A stretch of 6,390 bases of DNA from an uncultured Oscillospiraceae bacterium (lineage in GTDB: Bacteria > Bacillota > Clostridia > Oscillospirales > Oscillospiraceae), in contig CAKTZN010000101.1 in the NCBI GenBank assembly GCA_934635545.1, positions 1 to 6,390 of the forward strand. Reading direction: 5' to 3'. A program made the translations under genes and the position numbers. Numbering within the stretch: the stretch's first letter is position 1; the number at the start of each line of letters is the position of its first letter. Positions 1 to 4,814 of this stretch are shown in pieces. Under the pieces are notes generated by a model. It was not told the origin of the DNA and did no database searches. It saw nothing but the letters and a program-made list of their open reading frames with translations.

Positions 1-853
1 CGTCGATCTGATTGATGGTGTACTCGATACCGGCAGCCTTGAAGGAGGCCTTCTTGCCCTCCACGTCGGCGTCGAAGCAGGCCTCGTCGCCCTTGGCGGT
101 CTTGAGACCCACAGAGAAGGGGTTGGGGAAGATCCAGTTCTTGGAGATGATCTCGCACAGGGCGCGGGGCATCACGCAGCCGTTGCGGCTCAGGGCCATG
201 TTGATGGTGGCGGCCTGATCCAGGATGGGCATGATACCCACATCCACGGGCATGGTGATACCGGCGGCGCGGATGGCGTCCAGCCAATAGCGGAACTGAT
301 CCATATCCCAGCAGAGCTGCGTCATGATGTAGTCAGCGCCGTTGTCCTGCTTCTGCTTCAGGAAGGCGATGTCGGCCTCCAGGGAGCGGCAGGCGATGTG
401 GCCCTCGGGAGAGCCGGCCACAGCGATGGTGAACTTATCGCCGAACTCCTGACGGACGAACTTCACCAGCTCGGTGGCATAGTGCAGGTCGCCGCCGGTG
501 CCTTCCCAGCCGAAGGGCAGGTCGCCGCGCAGGGCCAGCATATGGTCGATGCCGTGATCCAGATAGTTCTGGAGCTGGTCACGGATGCCCTCTTTGGTGT
601 TGCCGATGCAGGTAAAGTGGGTAACGGGAGTGCACTTGCCGTCCTTCTTGATCTTGTCCAGGACCTCCAGGTTCTTGCCCACGTTGGAACCGCCCGCGCC
701 ATAGGTGCAGGAGATGTAGTCGGGATTCAGAGTGTACAGCTTCTCCAGCACGCCGTTCTCGCCGCACAGCTTCTCCATACCCACGTCCGTCTTGGGGGGG
801 AAGACCTCAAAGGAAAATGCAGCCCTCTTGCTGAAAATGTCCTTCACGCTCAT
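1..853 (-). CDS. metF: 5,10-methylenetetrahydrofolate reductase, 3' end cut by window edge
   Basis: This gene encodes a cytoplasmic flavoprotein that reduces 5,10-methylene-THF to 5-methyl-THF, feeding methionine synthesis or the methyl branch of the Wood-Ljungdahl pathway. The ATG at 853-851 has a strong AAGGAGGT Shine-Dalgarno five bases upstream (866-859), which fixes the start. From there 284 codons are open to the left edge. Visible family motifs are SFEVFPPKTD near residues 14-23 (Glu16 matches the catalytic Glu28 of E. coli MetF), CTYGAGGS at 49-56, ALRGDLP at 107-113 (Asp111 matches Asp120, which tunes the flavin) and YIMTQLCWD at 175-183. The last residues, near IEYTINQID, resemble the C-terminal tail of the family, so only a few codons are probably missing. 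It lies 236 bp downstream of a 75-aa gene on the same strand and is probably cotranscribed with it from the promoter near 1500. No metV-like partner gene is visible. The family call is secure; its use in acetogenesis rather than methionine synthesis is inference. Confidence 0.95.
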   Translation of the reverse strand, partial: MSVKDIFSKRAAFSFEVFPPKTDVGMEKLCGENGVLEKLYTLNPDYISCTYGAGGSNVGKNLEVLDKIKKDGKCTPVTHFTCIGNTKEGIRDQLQNYLDHGIDHMLALRGDLPFGWEGTGGDLHYATELVKFVRQEFGDKFTIAVAGSPEGHIACRSLEADIAFLKQKQDNGADYIMTQLCWDMDQFRYWLDAIRAAGITMPVDVGIMPILDQAATINMALSRNGCVMPRALCEIISKNWIFPNPFSVGLKTAKGDEACFDADVEGKKASFKAAGIEYTINQID

Positions 854-1089
854 AAGTTACCTCCTTAGTATCCAATACATACGTAATTTATCATGATCCC
901 GCTGAGGGGATATAGATACAAACTGAAGCTGGCATGAAATCTGACGATTTCATTGCCAATGGGGATTGCGGCCGACTGCGCGCGTCCTTCGGACACACTG
1001 GCGGCCGAGAAGTATTTTTCTGACGCGCATGTCGTCAGAAAAATGATTTAATTTTTTCGCGCCTGCGGGCGCGAATTCTGCGAAGCTTT
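854..1089 (-). other. Hairpin-rich spacer between the 75-aa gene and metF
   Basis: No gene is supported here. Read along the minus strand, the spacer holds a run of inverted repeats: TTCGCGCC/GGCGCGAA (1056-1063 with 1068-1075, loop of four), a perfect 12-bp repeat with arms 1014-1025 and 1033-1044, paired CGGCCG copies (969-974, 1002-1007) enclosing a GTCC-TTC-GGAC hairpin at 984-994, ATGAAATC/GATTTCAT (934-941 with 946-953), and ATCCC/GGGAT (896-900 with 907-911). The first two have T runs before and A runs after the stem on either strand, the reverse of an intrinsic terminator. The spacer could be a structured metF leader, an mRNA-processing or stability region, or a dispersed palindromic element. 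No known riboswitch is recognised. Confidence 0.5.
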
Positions 1090-1317
1090 TCACAGCTCCG
1101 TGAACAGGAACTTCTGATACATGCCCGCGCTCTCCACGAACACGGTCATCTCGCCCGGGCGGCCCTCCTCGGCAGTGATGTGTACCTCCGCGCCGCGGAT
1201 CTCCCGGCGCACCCATTCCACCGGGTCGTCGGTGTCCACCTCGAAGAACAGCACGTCCCGCATCTGGTTGCGCTCACAGCTATTGGCGATCTCGCGCACC
1301 ACCTCATACCGCTTCAT
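1090..1317 (-). CDS. Small protein of unknown function, 75 aa
   Basis: I do not recognise this family. The reading frame starts with ATG at 1317-1315, preceded by an AGGGGG Shine-Dalgarno at 1329-1324 with six bases between, and ends at TGA 1092-1090. The product is soluble, with no signal peptide, membrane segment or cysteine pair: one cysteine lies near residue 14, followed by many acidic and arginine residues. The sequence alternates a likely helix (MKRYEVVREIANSCERNQ) with segments that look like beta strands (DVLFFEVDT, GAEVHITAEE, EMTVFVES, KFLFTEL). This suggests a compact alpha-plus-beta domain. It is the first gene after a strong promoter and a structured leader, and metF follows on the same strand, so a role in methyl or corrinoid metabolism is possible. 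That rests on position alone. The overlapping plus-strand frame and the second minus-strand frame lack comparable start signals. Confidence 0.75.
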   Translation of the reverse strand: MKRYEVVREIANSCERNQMRDVLFFEVDTDDPVEWVRREIRGAEVHITAEEGRPGEMTVFVESAGMYQKFLFTEL

Positions 1318-1330
1318 GGCAAGCCCCCTG

Positions 1331-1395
1331 AAAAAAAGAAAAACGGCCCCCTATATGTCCAGGTCAACAATGTTCGCCTTCACACCACAGGGCCG
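1331..1395 (-). terminator. Candidate intrinsic terminator inside the leader of the 75-aa gene
   Basis: On the minus strand CGGCCC (1395-1390) is perfectly complementary to GGGCCG (1349-1344). The second arm is followed at once by T5-C-T7 (1343-1331), a strong U tract, and then by the Shine-Dalgarno and start codon of the 75-aa gene. The loop is about 40 nt long, so folding would depend on what upstream RNA does with the CGGCCC strand, as expected of an attenuator. That strand also belongs to the cobalamin-like core, so the two folds should exclude one another. Confidence 0.55.
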
Positions 1396-1460
1396 CGCGC
1401 GCCGCGCTTTTGCCGGGGCAGTCACAGCGCTTTTCACCGCTTTCCTTTCCCCATTGTTAT
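1357..1460 (-). promoter_or_regulatory. Cobalamin-riboswitch-like leader RNA
   Basis: Read 5' to 3' on the minus strand, this leader shows, in order, several conserved blocks of the cobalamin riboswitch: GGGGAAA (1452-1446), GCGGTGAAAAGCGC in a small hairpin (1440-1427), GACTGCCCCGGCAA (1422-1409), GGCCCTG (1394-1388), GAAGGC (1381-1376) and GACCTG (1365-1360). The family has GGGAA, GGTGAAAATCC, ACTGCCCCGC, GCCACTG, GGGAAGGC and a B12 box ending in GACCTGCC. AACAATG (1458-1452) and CATTGTT (1372-1366) form a perfect 7-bp closing helix. The B12 box is degenerate (no CAGGAG half) and there is little 5' peripheral structure. A short, divergent or decayed member is likely; another structured leader is possible. 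The call comes from motif order read by eye, without a covariance search. Confidence 0.55.
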
Positions 1461-1477
1461 TTTTTCTACAATTAGAA

Positions 1478-1507
1478 ATTATACTTGAAACCATGCGGTT
1501 TTGTCAA
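1478..1507 (-). promoter_or_regulatory. Consensus sigma-70/SigA promoter for the 75-aa gene and metF
   Basis: On the minus strand TTGACA (1507-1502) and TATAAT (1483-1478) both match the consensus perfectly, with an 18-bp spacer. Transcription should start near 1471, giving a leader of about 150 nt before the ATG at 1317. That is long enough for the cobalamin-like fold and terminator. Confidence 0.85.
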
Positions 1508-1582
1508 CCTTTATTTCGTGCAAACCTCACAAAACGAACATTTCATTTTGGCCTTCTTCCCGATTCTTTACACGTTGTTGTT

Positions 1583-1609
1583 AAATTCACCGTATCTGTA
1601 TGTGAATTT
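1583..1609. promoter_or_regulatory. Operator-like palindrome in the divergent control region
   Basis: AAATTCAC (1583-1590) and GTGAATTT (1602-1609) are perfect 8-bp inverted repeats with 11 bp between them. The centre-to-centre distance of 19 bp, about two helical turns, suits a dimeric DNA-binding protein. The site lies between the divergent promoters for metF and folT. Just beyond it is a perfect tandem TTGACGAA (1611-1618 and 1619-1626). Nothing identifies the binding protein. A weak AT-rich RNA hairpin is the alternative. Confidence 0.4.
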
Positions 1610-1650
1610 TTTGACGAATTGACGAAAATAATTTTTTTACCTCATTTTGC

Positions 1651-1679
1651 TTGTATTTTCCTGCCATCCCTAGTATGAT
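1651..1679 (+). promoter_or_regulatory. Likely promoter for the folT-folC unit
   Basis: TATGAT (1674-1679) matches the -10 consensus at five of six positions. Exactly 17 bp upstream lies TTGTAT (1651-1656), a weak -35 that keeps the TTG. Initiation near 1686 would place the whole THF riboswitch in the 5' leader. The region upstream is AT-rich. Weak core elements leave room for an activator. Confidence 0.5.
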
Positions 1680-1699
1680 ACAGGCAGTGTGCGCAGACT

Positions 1700-1737
1700 G
1701 GGATATGTATCCCTTGCTGCGGACATACCCTTGCTGC
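1700..1737 (+). repeat. Direct repeat CCCTTGCTGC with two alternative hairpins
   Basis: CCCTTGCTGC occurs at 1711-1720 and again at 1728-1737, a 17-bp period. The second copy supplies the 5' strand of riboswitch helix P1. GGGAT (1700-1704) can pair with ATCCC (1709-1713). Alternatively GGGATATGT (1700-1708) can pair with ACATACCC (1723-1730) leaving one bulged base. It looks like a small duplication at the 5' end of the leader; a regulatory effect is unproven. Confidence 0.45.
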
Positions 1738-1835
1738 AAGAGTAGAAGTGGCGCGTTAAGTGCCGGTCGGATGGGAGGTTGCCGCCGGACGAAGGAGCTT
1801 GCTCCGCGATGCCATCTTCGCATCCGCTGTTGCAG
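1734..1835 (+). promoter_or_regulatory. Tetrahydrofolate (THF) riboswitch aptamer
   Basis: This RNA has the layout and signature bases of the folT-associated THF riboswitch. P1 is CTGCAA (1734-1739) with TTGCAG (1830-1835). P2 is GAAG-TGGC (1745-1752) with GCCA-T-CTTC (1811-1819, one bulged base). It is followed by the conserved GCGTTAAGTG (1753-1762). P3 closes with CCGG (1763-1766) and CCGG (1785-1788). The P3 loop CGGATG (1768-1773) is perfectly complementary to CATCCG (1821-1826), the expected long-range pseudoknot. A GGAG-CTTG-CTCC hairpin (1794-1805) forms the remaining arm. The class binds reduced folates, and the next gene is a folate transporter, which agrees independently. Confidence 0.93.
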
Positions 1836-1878
1836 AGTACGGCCACGCCGTGCGCGGAACAACTGCATACCCTTTCCC

Positions 1879-1907
1879 CAACCTCCTCCCACTTTTTAGT
1901 TAGGAGG
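1879..1907 (+). promoter_or_regulatory. Shine-Dalgarno sequestering hairpin, expression platform of the THF riboswitch
   Basis: The folT ribosome binding site AGGAGG (1902-1907, eight bases before the ATG at 1916) is perfectly complementary to CCTCCT (1882-1887), so a hairpin can hide it. The overlapping CAACCTCC (1879-1886) is also complementary over 8 bp to GGAGGTTG (1774-1781) inside the P3 arm of the aptamer. The two pairings exclude each other. This suggests that ligand-bound aptamer leaves the anti-Shine-Dalgarno strand free to block translation. The T run at 1910-1915 after the hairpin leaves termination as a secondary possibility. Confidence 0.7.
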
Positions 1908-1915
1908 CCTTTTTT

Positions 1916-2503
1916 ATGTCCAAAAATTTCCAGAAGTCCGGATGGAGCGTCCGCTCCATCGCCATTTGCGCCCTGCTGACGGCGCTGAGCGTCATCCTTG
2001 CCCGCCTGCTGATCCCCATGCCCAACGAGACCACCCGCTTCTCCATCGAGGCGGTGCCCATCTTCATCGCGGGCATGCTGTTCGGCCCGCTGCCCGGCGC
2101 CCTCACCGGCTTTGCCGCCGACTTCATCGGGTGCCTGTTCACCCCCTACGGCTACAATCCCATCTTCTGCGTGCCGCCTATCCTGTACGGCCTCAGCGCC
2201 GGACTGTTCCGCCCCTGGCTGACCCAGAAGGTCTCCCCTGTCCGGATCGCCGTGGCGTTTCTCCCGGCTATCGTGCTGGGTTCCATTCTCTATCAGAGCG
2301 GTTCGCTGGCCCTCATCTACGGCGGCGAGAGCAAGCTGGCCTTCTTCGTGACGAAGCTGGCCACCCGCAGCGTGCAGTTCGCCGTCACCGGCGTGCTGGA
2401 TGTGCTGCTGGTGTGGGTGCTGTGCCGCTCCCGCGTATTCACCGCCGCCGGTGTGTGGCCCACCGCCGCCCAACCGGCGCAGAAAGGAGTGTCAGGTCAA
2501 TGA
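1916..2503 (+). CDS. folT: Folate-specific ECF transporter S component
   Basis: This is a 195-aa integral membrane protein, the substrate-binding (S) subunit that captures folate and works with the shared ECF module (EcfA, EcfA', EcfT), which is not encoded here. After a short basic N-terminus there are several hydrophobic helices: about residues 12-33 (ending near ARLLIP), the conserved stretch RFSIEAVPIFIAGMLFGPLP at 41-60, GALTGFAADFIGCLF at 61-75, and further segments through FLPAIVLGSI and VTGVLDVLLVWVLC. The RFSIE...P...G...GP..GA..G...D pattern is typical of FolT. The size fits S components. The ATG is eight bases after AGGAGG. The polar tail (after about residue 170) overlaps the folC start in an ATGA, suggesting translational coupling. 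The THF riboswitch directly upstream supports folate as the substrate and feedback by reduced folate. Confidence 0.92.
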   Translation: MSKNFQKSGWSVRSIAICALLTALSVILARLLIPMPNETTRFSIEAVPIFIAGMLFGPLPGALTGFAADFIGCLFTPYGYNPIFCVPPILYGLSAGLFRPWLTQKVSPVRIAVAFLPAIVLGSILYQSGSLALIYGGESKLAFFVTKLATRSVQFAVTGVLDVLLVWVLCRSRVFTAAGVWPTAAQPAQKGVSGQ

Positions 2504-3771
2504 CACTGGAAGAAGCCTTACATTACATACACGCCGTCTGCTGGAAGGGCAGCATCCCCGGCCTGGAGCGCATCAGCGCCCTGCTGGATAAGATGGGCCA
2601 CCCCGAGCGGACGCTGAAGTTCGTCCACGTCACCGGCACCAACGGTAAGGGCTCTACCTGCGCCATGGTGGCCTCGGTGCTGCGGCAGACGGGCTACCGC
2701 ACGGGTCTCTATACCTCGCCCTACATCGTCCGTTTCAACGAGCGGATGCAGATCAACGGCGAGATGATCCCCGATGACGAGCTGTGCCGGATCACCGAGG
2801 AGATCAAGCCCCTGGCCGACAGCATCTTCGAGCAGCCCACCGAGTTTGAGATGGTCACCGCCATCGCCTTCGCGTGGTTTGCCCGCCGCAAGTGCGACAT
2901 CGTGGTGTGCGAGGTGGGCATGGGCGGCGAATTCGACGCCACCAACGTCATCGGCCCGCCGGAGGCCGCCGTGCTGTGCAACATCGGCCTGGATCATACC
3001 GAGGTGCTGGGCGACACGCTGGAGAAGATCGCCGCCACCAAGAGCGGCATCATCAAGCCCGGCTGCGACGCGGTGCTGTACCGCTCCACCGATGGCGTGG
3101 AGGCCGTGGTGGAGCAGCGCTGCCGCGAGGTGGGCGCCACGCTCCACAAGGTGGATTTCACCGGGCTGCACCTGCGCTCCCACTCGCTGGAGGGCCAGGT
3201 CTTCGACTTCGGCGGCCGGGAGGGGCTGCACCTGCCCCTGCTGGGTGAGCACCAGCTCCACAACGCCGCCGTGGCGCTGACCACGCTTGACGTACTGCAA
3301 AAGCGCGGCTGGCAGATCACCGAGGAGGACATCCGCCAGGGATTGTCCCACGTCACCTGGCCCGGACGGTTCCAGATCATCCGCCGGGATCCCCTGTTCC
3401 TCATTGACGGCGGCCACAATCCCCAGTGTATTCAGGCCCTGGCCCAGAATATCACCGACTATCTGCCGGGCCGTCCCCTGACGGTGCTGACCGGCGTTCT
3501 CAGTGATAAGGACTATCACTGCATGTACCGCAGCGTGGCGGATCACGCCGTGGAGTTCATCACCGTCACGCCGGACAATCCCCGCGCCCTGACGGCCCAG
3601 GAGCTGGCGAAATACCTGGCCAGCTTCGGAAAGCCGGTAACGGCCTGCGGCACGGTGGCCGACGGCGTCCGCCTGGCCATCGACCACGCCGGCAGGGACG
3701 GCACCGTGCTGTGCTACGGTTCCCTCTACCTGCTGGGCGATGTGATCCATTCTGTTGACGAAACCAAATGA
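2500..3771 (+). CDS. folC: Folylpolyglutamate synthase / dihydrofolate synthase
   Basis: This 423-aa cytoplasmic Mur-ligase-family enzyme uses ATP to add glutamate to folates, and often to dihydropteroate, trapping the cofactor in the cell. Visible motifs are the P-loop GTNGKGS at residues 46-52, TSPYIVRFNERM at 72-83, CEVGMGGEFDATN at 137-149 (usually VGLGGRLDATN, so Glu144 replaces the common Arg), GLDHTEVLGD at 163-172, KSGIIKPG from Lys181 (probable carbamylated lysine), GEHQLHNAAVAL in the middle and IDGGHNP near 302-308 in the C-terminal domain. The length is normal for the family. I chose the ATG at 2500, which overlaps the folT stop and follows AAAGGAG (2483-2489) by ten bases. The frame is open upstream to 1942, but that would overlap almost all of folT. 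A perfect terminator hairpin follows the stop codon. Dihydrofolate synthase activity cannot be told from sequence alone. Confidence 0.95.
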   Translation: MTLEEALHYIHAVCWKGSIPGLERISALLDKMGHPERTLKFVHVTGTNGKGSTCAMVASVLRQTGYRTGLYTSPYIVRFNERMQINGEMIPDDELCRITEEIKPLADSIFEQPTEFEMVTAIAFAWFARRKCDIVVCEVGMGGEFDATNVIGPPEAAVLCNIGLDHTEVLGDTLEKIAATKSGIIKPGCDAVLYRSTDGVEAVVEQRCREVGATLHKVDFTGLHLRSHSLEGQVFDFGGREGLHLPLLGEHQLHNAAVALTTLDVLQKRGWQITEEDIRQGLSHVTWPGRFQIIRRDPLFLIDGGHNPQCIQALAQNITDYLPGRPLTVLTGVLSDKDYHCMYRSVADHAVEFITVTPDNPRALTAQELAKYLASFGKPVTACGTVADGVRLAIDHAGRDGTVLCYGSLYLLGDVIHSVDETK

Positions 3772-3773
3772 CC

Positions 3774-3806
3774 CCAAAGCGGCAGGCTCCCTGCCGCTTT
3801 GGTTTT
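3774..3806 (+). terminator. Intrinsic terminator after folC
   Basis: A perfect 13-bp GC-rich stem (3774-3786 with 3790-3802) closes on a three-base CTC loop and is followed by TTTTA. It starts two bases after the folC stop codon. The next gene's ribosome binding site begins at 3809 and its ATG at 3822, so no promoter fits between. The hairpin probably attenuates rather than abolishes transcription of the next gene, or protects the folT-folC mRNA end. The short U tract fits partial read-through. Confidence 0.85.
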
Positions 3807-3821
3807 ACAAGGAGACGCCCC

Positions 3822-4676
3822 ATGTTTGCTGACTTACATATCCACATGCTGCTGTCCGGAGCGGACTGGAAGGCCGCCATCGCCGGACACCAGCCGGAGC
3901 CGGACGATATTCTGATCGGAAATCGGCTTTCCGCCTATAAAAATGCCGGTATTTCGTATCTTCGGGACGGCGGCGACCGGTTCGGCGTGTGCCTGCGGGC
4001 CAGAGAACTGGCGGCGGAGTACGGCATCACCTACCGCACCCCGGCGTTTCCCATCTACAAGAAGGGCCACTACGGCAGCTTCATCGGCCGGGGATGGTCG
4101 GATTTCGCGGAATACCGCGCATTGCTGGCAGAGGCAAAGGCGGCGGGGGCGGACTTCATTAAGCTGATGGTATCGGGATTGATGGATTTTTCTGTCTACG
4201 GACGGCTGACAGAAGAGCCTTTGACAGAGGAAGAAATGCATGATCTCATCGCCGCCGCCCACGACATGGGATACGCCGTCATGGCCCACTGCAACGGGGC
4301 GGAGGCGGTGAAAAACGCCGTATTATCGGGCGTTGACAGCATCGAGCACGGAGCGTATCTGGACGATGATGCCTGCCATATTCTGGCAGAGAGCCACGCG
4401 GTGTGGGTGCCCACCCTGTCCACCATCGGCAACTTGATCGGCAGCGGACGCTTTCCAGATGAGGTAGCGGCGCGCATCCTCCGTTCGGCCCAGGAGAATA
4501 TCCGGAAGGTCGCAAATTGGGGTGGCCTTATCGGTCTGGGCTGCGACGCGGGCGCGTTCCGGGTGCCCCATGTAGAGGGCACCCTCAGCGAGGAGAAATG
4601 GCTGCGCCAGACCCTGGGCGAGGACCCCGACAGCATCCTGTCCGCCGCAGAAGGACAGATCCGGTCAAAATTCTGA
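3822..4676 (+). CDS. Metal-dependent amidohydrolase, imidazolonepropionase/prolidase-like
   Basis: This 284-aa protein has the TIM-barrel metal-site signature of the amidohydrolase superfamily: DLHIH at residues 4-8 (His6 and His8), IKLMVSG with Lys114 as the likely carbamylated bridging lysine, AHC with His156, IEHG with His176 and GCDAG with Asp242. This resembles the binuclear group that includes prolidase-like and imidazolonepropionase-like hydrolases. The substrate cannot be read from sequence. The chain starts directly at the first metal-binding strand and lacks the N-terminal beta-sandwich of most relatives. It also ends about 40 residues after Asp242, so it is a short, barrel-only form. 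I chose the ATG at 3822, seven bases after AAGGAG (3809-3814). The in-frame ATG at 3768 would translate the terminator hairpin and lacks a site. The position between folC and acsB hints at one-carbon or folate-related chemistry, but read-through from a neighbour is equally possible. Confidence 0.85.
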   Translation: MFADLHIHMLLSGADWKAAIAGHQPEPDDILIGNRLSAYKNAGISYLRDGGDRFGVCLRARELAAEYGITYRTPAFPIYKKGHYGSFIGRGWSDFAEYRALLAEAKAAGADFIKLMVSGLMDFSVYGRLTEEPLTEEEMHDLIAAAHDMGYAVMAHCNGAEAVKNAVLSGVDSIEHGAYLDDDACHILAESHAVWVPTLSTIGNLIGSGRFPDEVAARILRSAQENIRKVANWGGLIGLGCDAGAFRVPHVEGTLSEEKWLRQTLGEDPDSILSAAEGQIRSKF

Positions 4677-4684
4677 TTTTTATT

Positions 4685-4732
4685 GGTACATTAACAGCCC
4701 TTTTGAGGTACATAAAAGGGCGTTATCGGTAC
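4685..4732. repeat. Three phased GGTAC repeats
   Basis: GGTACATTAA (from 4685), GGTACATAAAA (from 4707) and GGTACCATAAAA (from 4728) are spaced 22 and 21 bp apart, about two helical turns. GCCCTTTT (4697-4704) and AAAAGGGC (4714-4721) between them also form an 8-bp inverted repeat. They could be protein-binding repeats or simply the arms of RNA hairpins at the end of the amidohydrolase transcript. Confidence 0.4.
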
Positions 4733-4752
4733 CATAAAACGCCGGATTTTTT
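4719..4752 (+). terminator. Weak candidate terminator after the amidohydrolase
   Basis: GGCGTT (4719-4724) pairs with AACGCC (4738-4743), and T6 follows at 4747-4752 after three intervening bases. The gap and the 13-base loop make it weak. The strong bidirectional hairpin further on (4815-4855) could do the same job. Confidence 0.35.
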
Positions 4753-4754
4753 CT

Positions 4755-4802
4755 CTCCCTTCGTCTCGGCTTACGCCGAGACATCTCTCTCGTCAGAGGG
4801 AG
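4755..4802. repeat. Compound palindromic intergenic element
   Basis: An outer CTCCCT/AGGGAG pair (4755-4760 with 4797-4802) encloses a perfect hairpin, GTCTCGGC (4763-4770) with GCCGAGAC (4775-4782) around a TTAC loop, and a smaller CTCT-CGTC-AGAG hairpin (4787-4798). There is no coding potential. The form is like small dispersed palindromic repeats between convergent genes in gut Firmicutes; this is an impression from memory, and the window holds only one copy. Confidence 0.45.
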
Positions 4803-4814
4803 GCTTAATCTGAT

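Noticed and set aside
398..868. 156-aa open frame on the plus strand
   Set aside because: It is antisense to metF, whose own frame contains the conserved motifs.
1014..1075. Terminator for the 75-aa gene
   Set aside because: The two perfect stems have T runs before and A runs after them on both strands, so no U tract follows either hairpin.
1121..1678. 185-aa open frame on the plus strand
   Set aside because: It runs antisense through the 75-aa gene, the structured leader and the consensus minus-strand promoter, and its product is low-complexity and unlike any known protein.
1670..2473. 267-aa open frame on the minus strand
   Set aside because: It is antisense to folT and to the THF riboswitch. 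It is rich in Gly, Asp and Gln with no recognisable motif.
1942..2499. N-terminal extension of folC to a start at 1942
   Set aside because: It would overlap nearly all of folT in another frame. The ATG at 2500 has a good ribosome binding site and gives the normal FolC length and N-terminus.
2518..3777. 419-aa open frame on the minus strand
   Set aside because: It lies antisense to folC, which has complete catalytic motifs. The long frame is a by-product of GC-rich codon usage, and its sequence shows no domain I recognise.
3768..3821. Earlier in-frame ATG for the amidohydrolase
   Set aside because: It overlaps the folC stop, translates through the terminator hairpin and lacks a ribosome binding site. 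The ATG at 3822 has AAGGAG seven bases upstream and begins right at the metal-binding strand.
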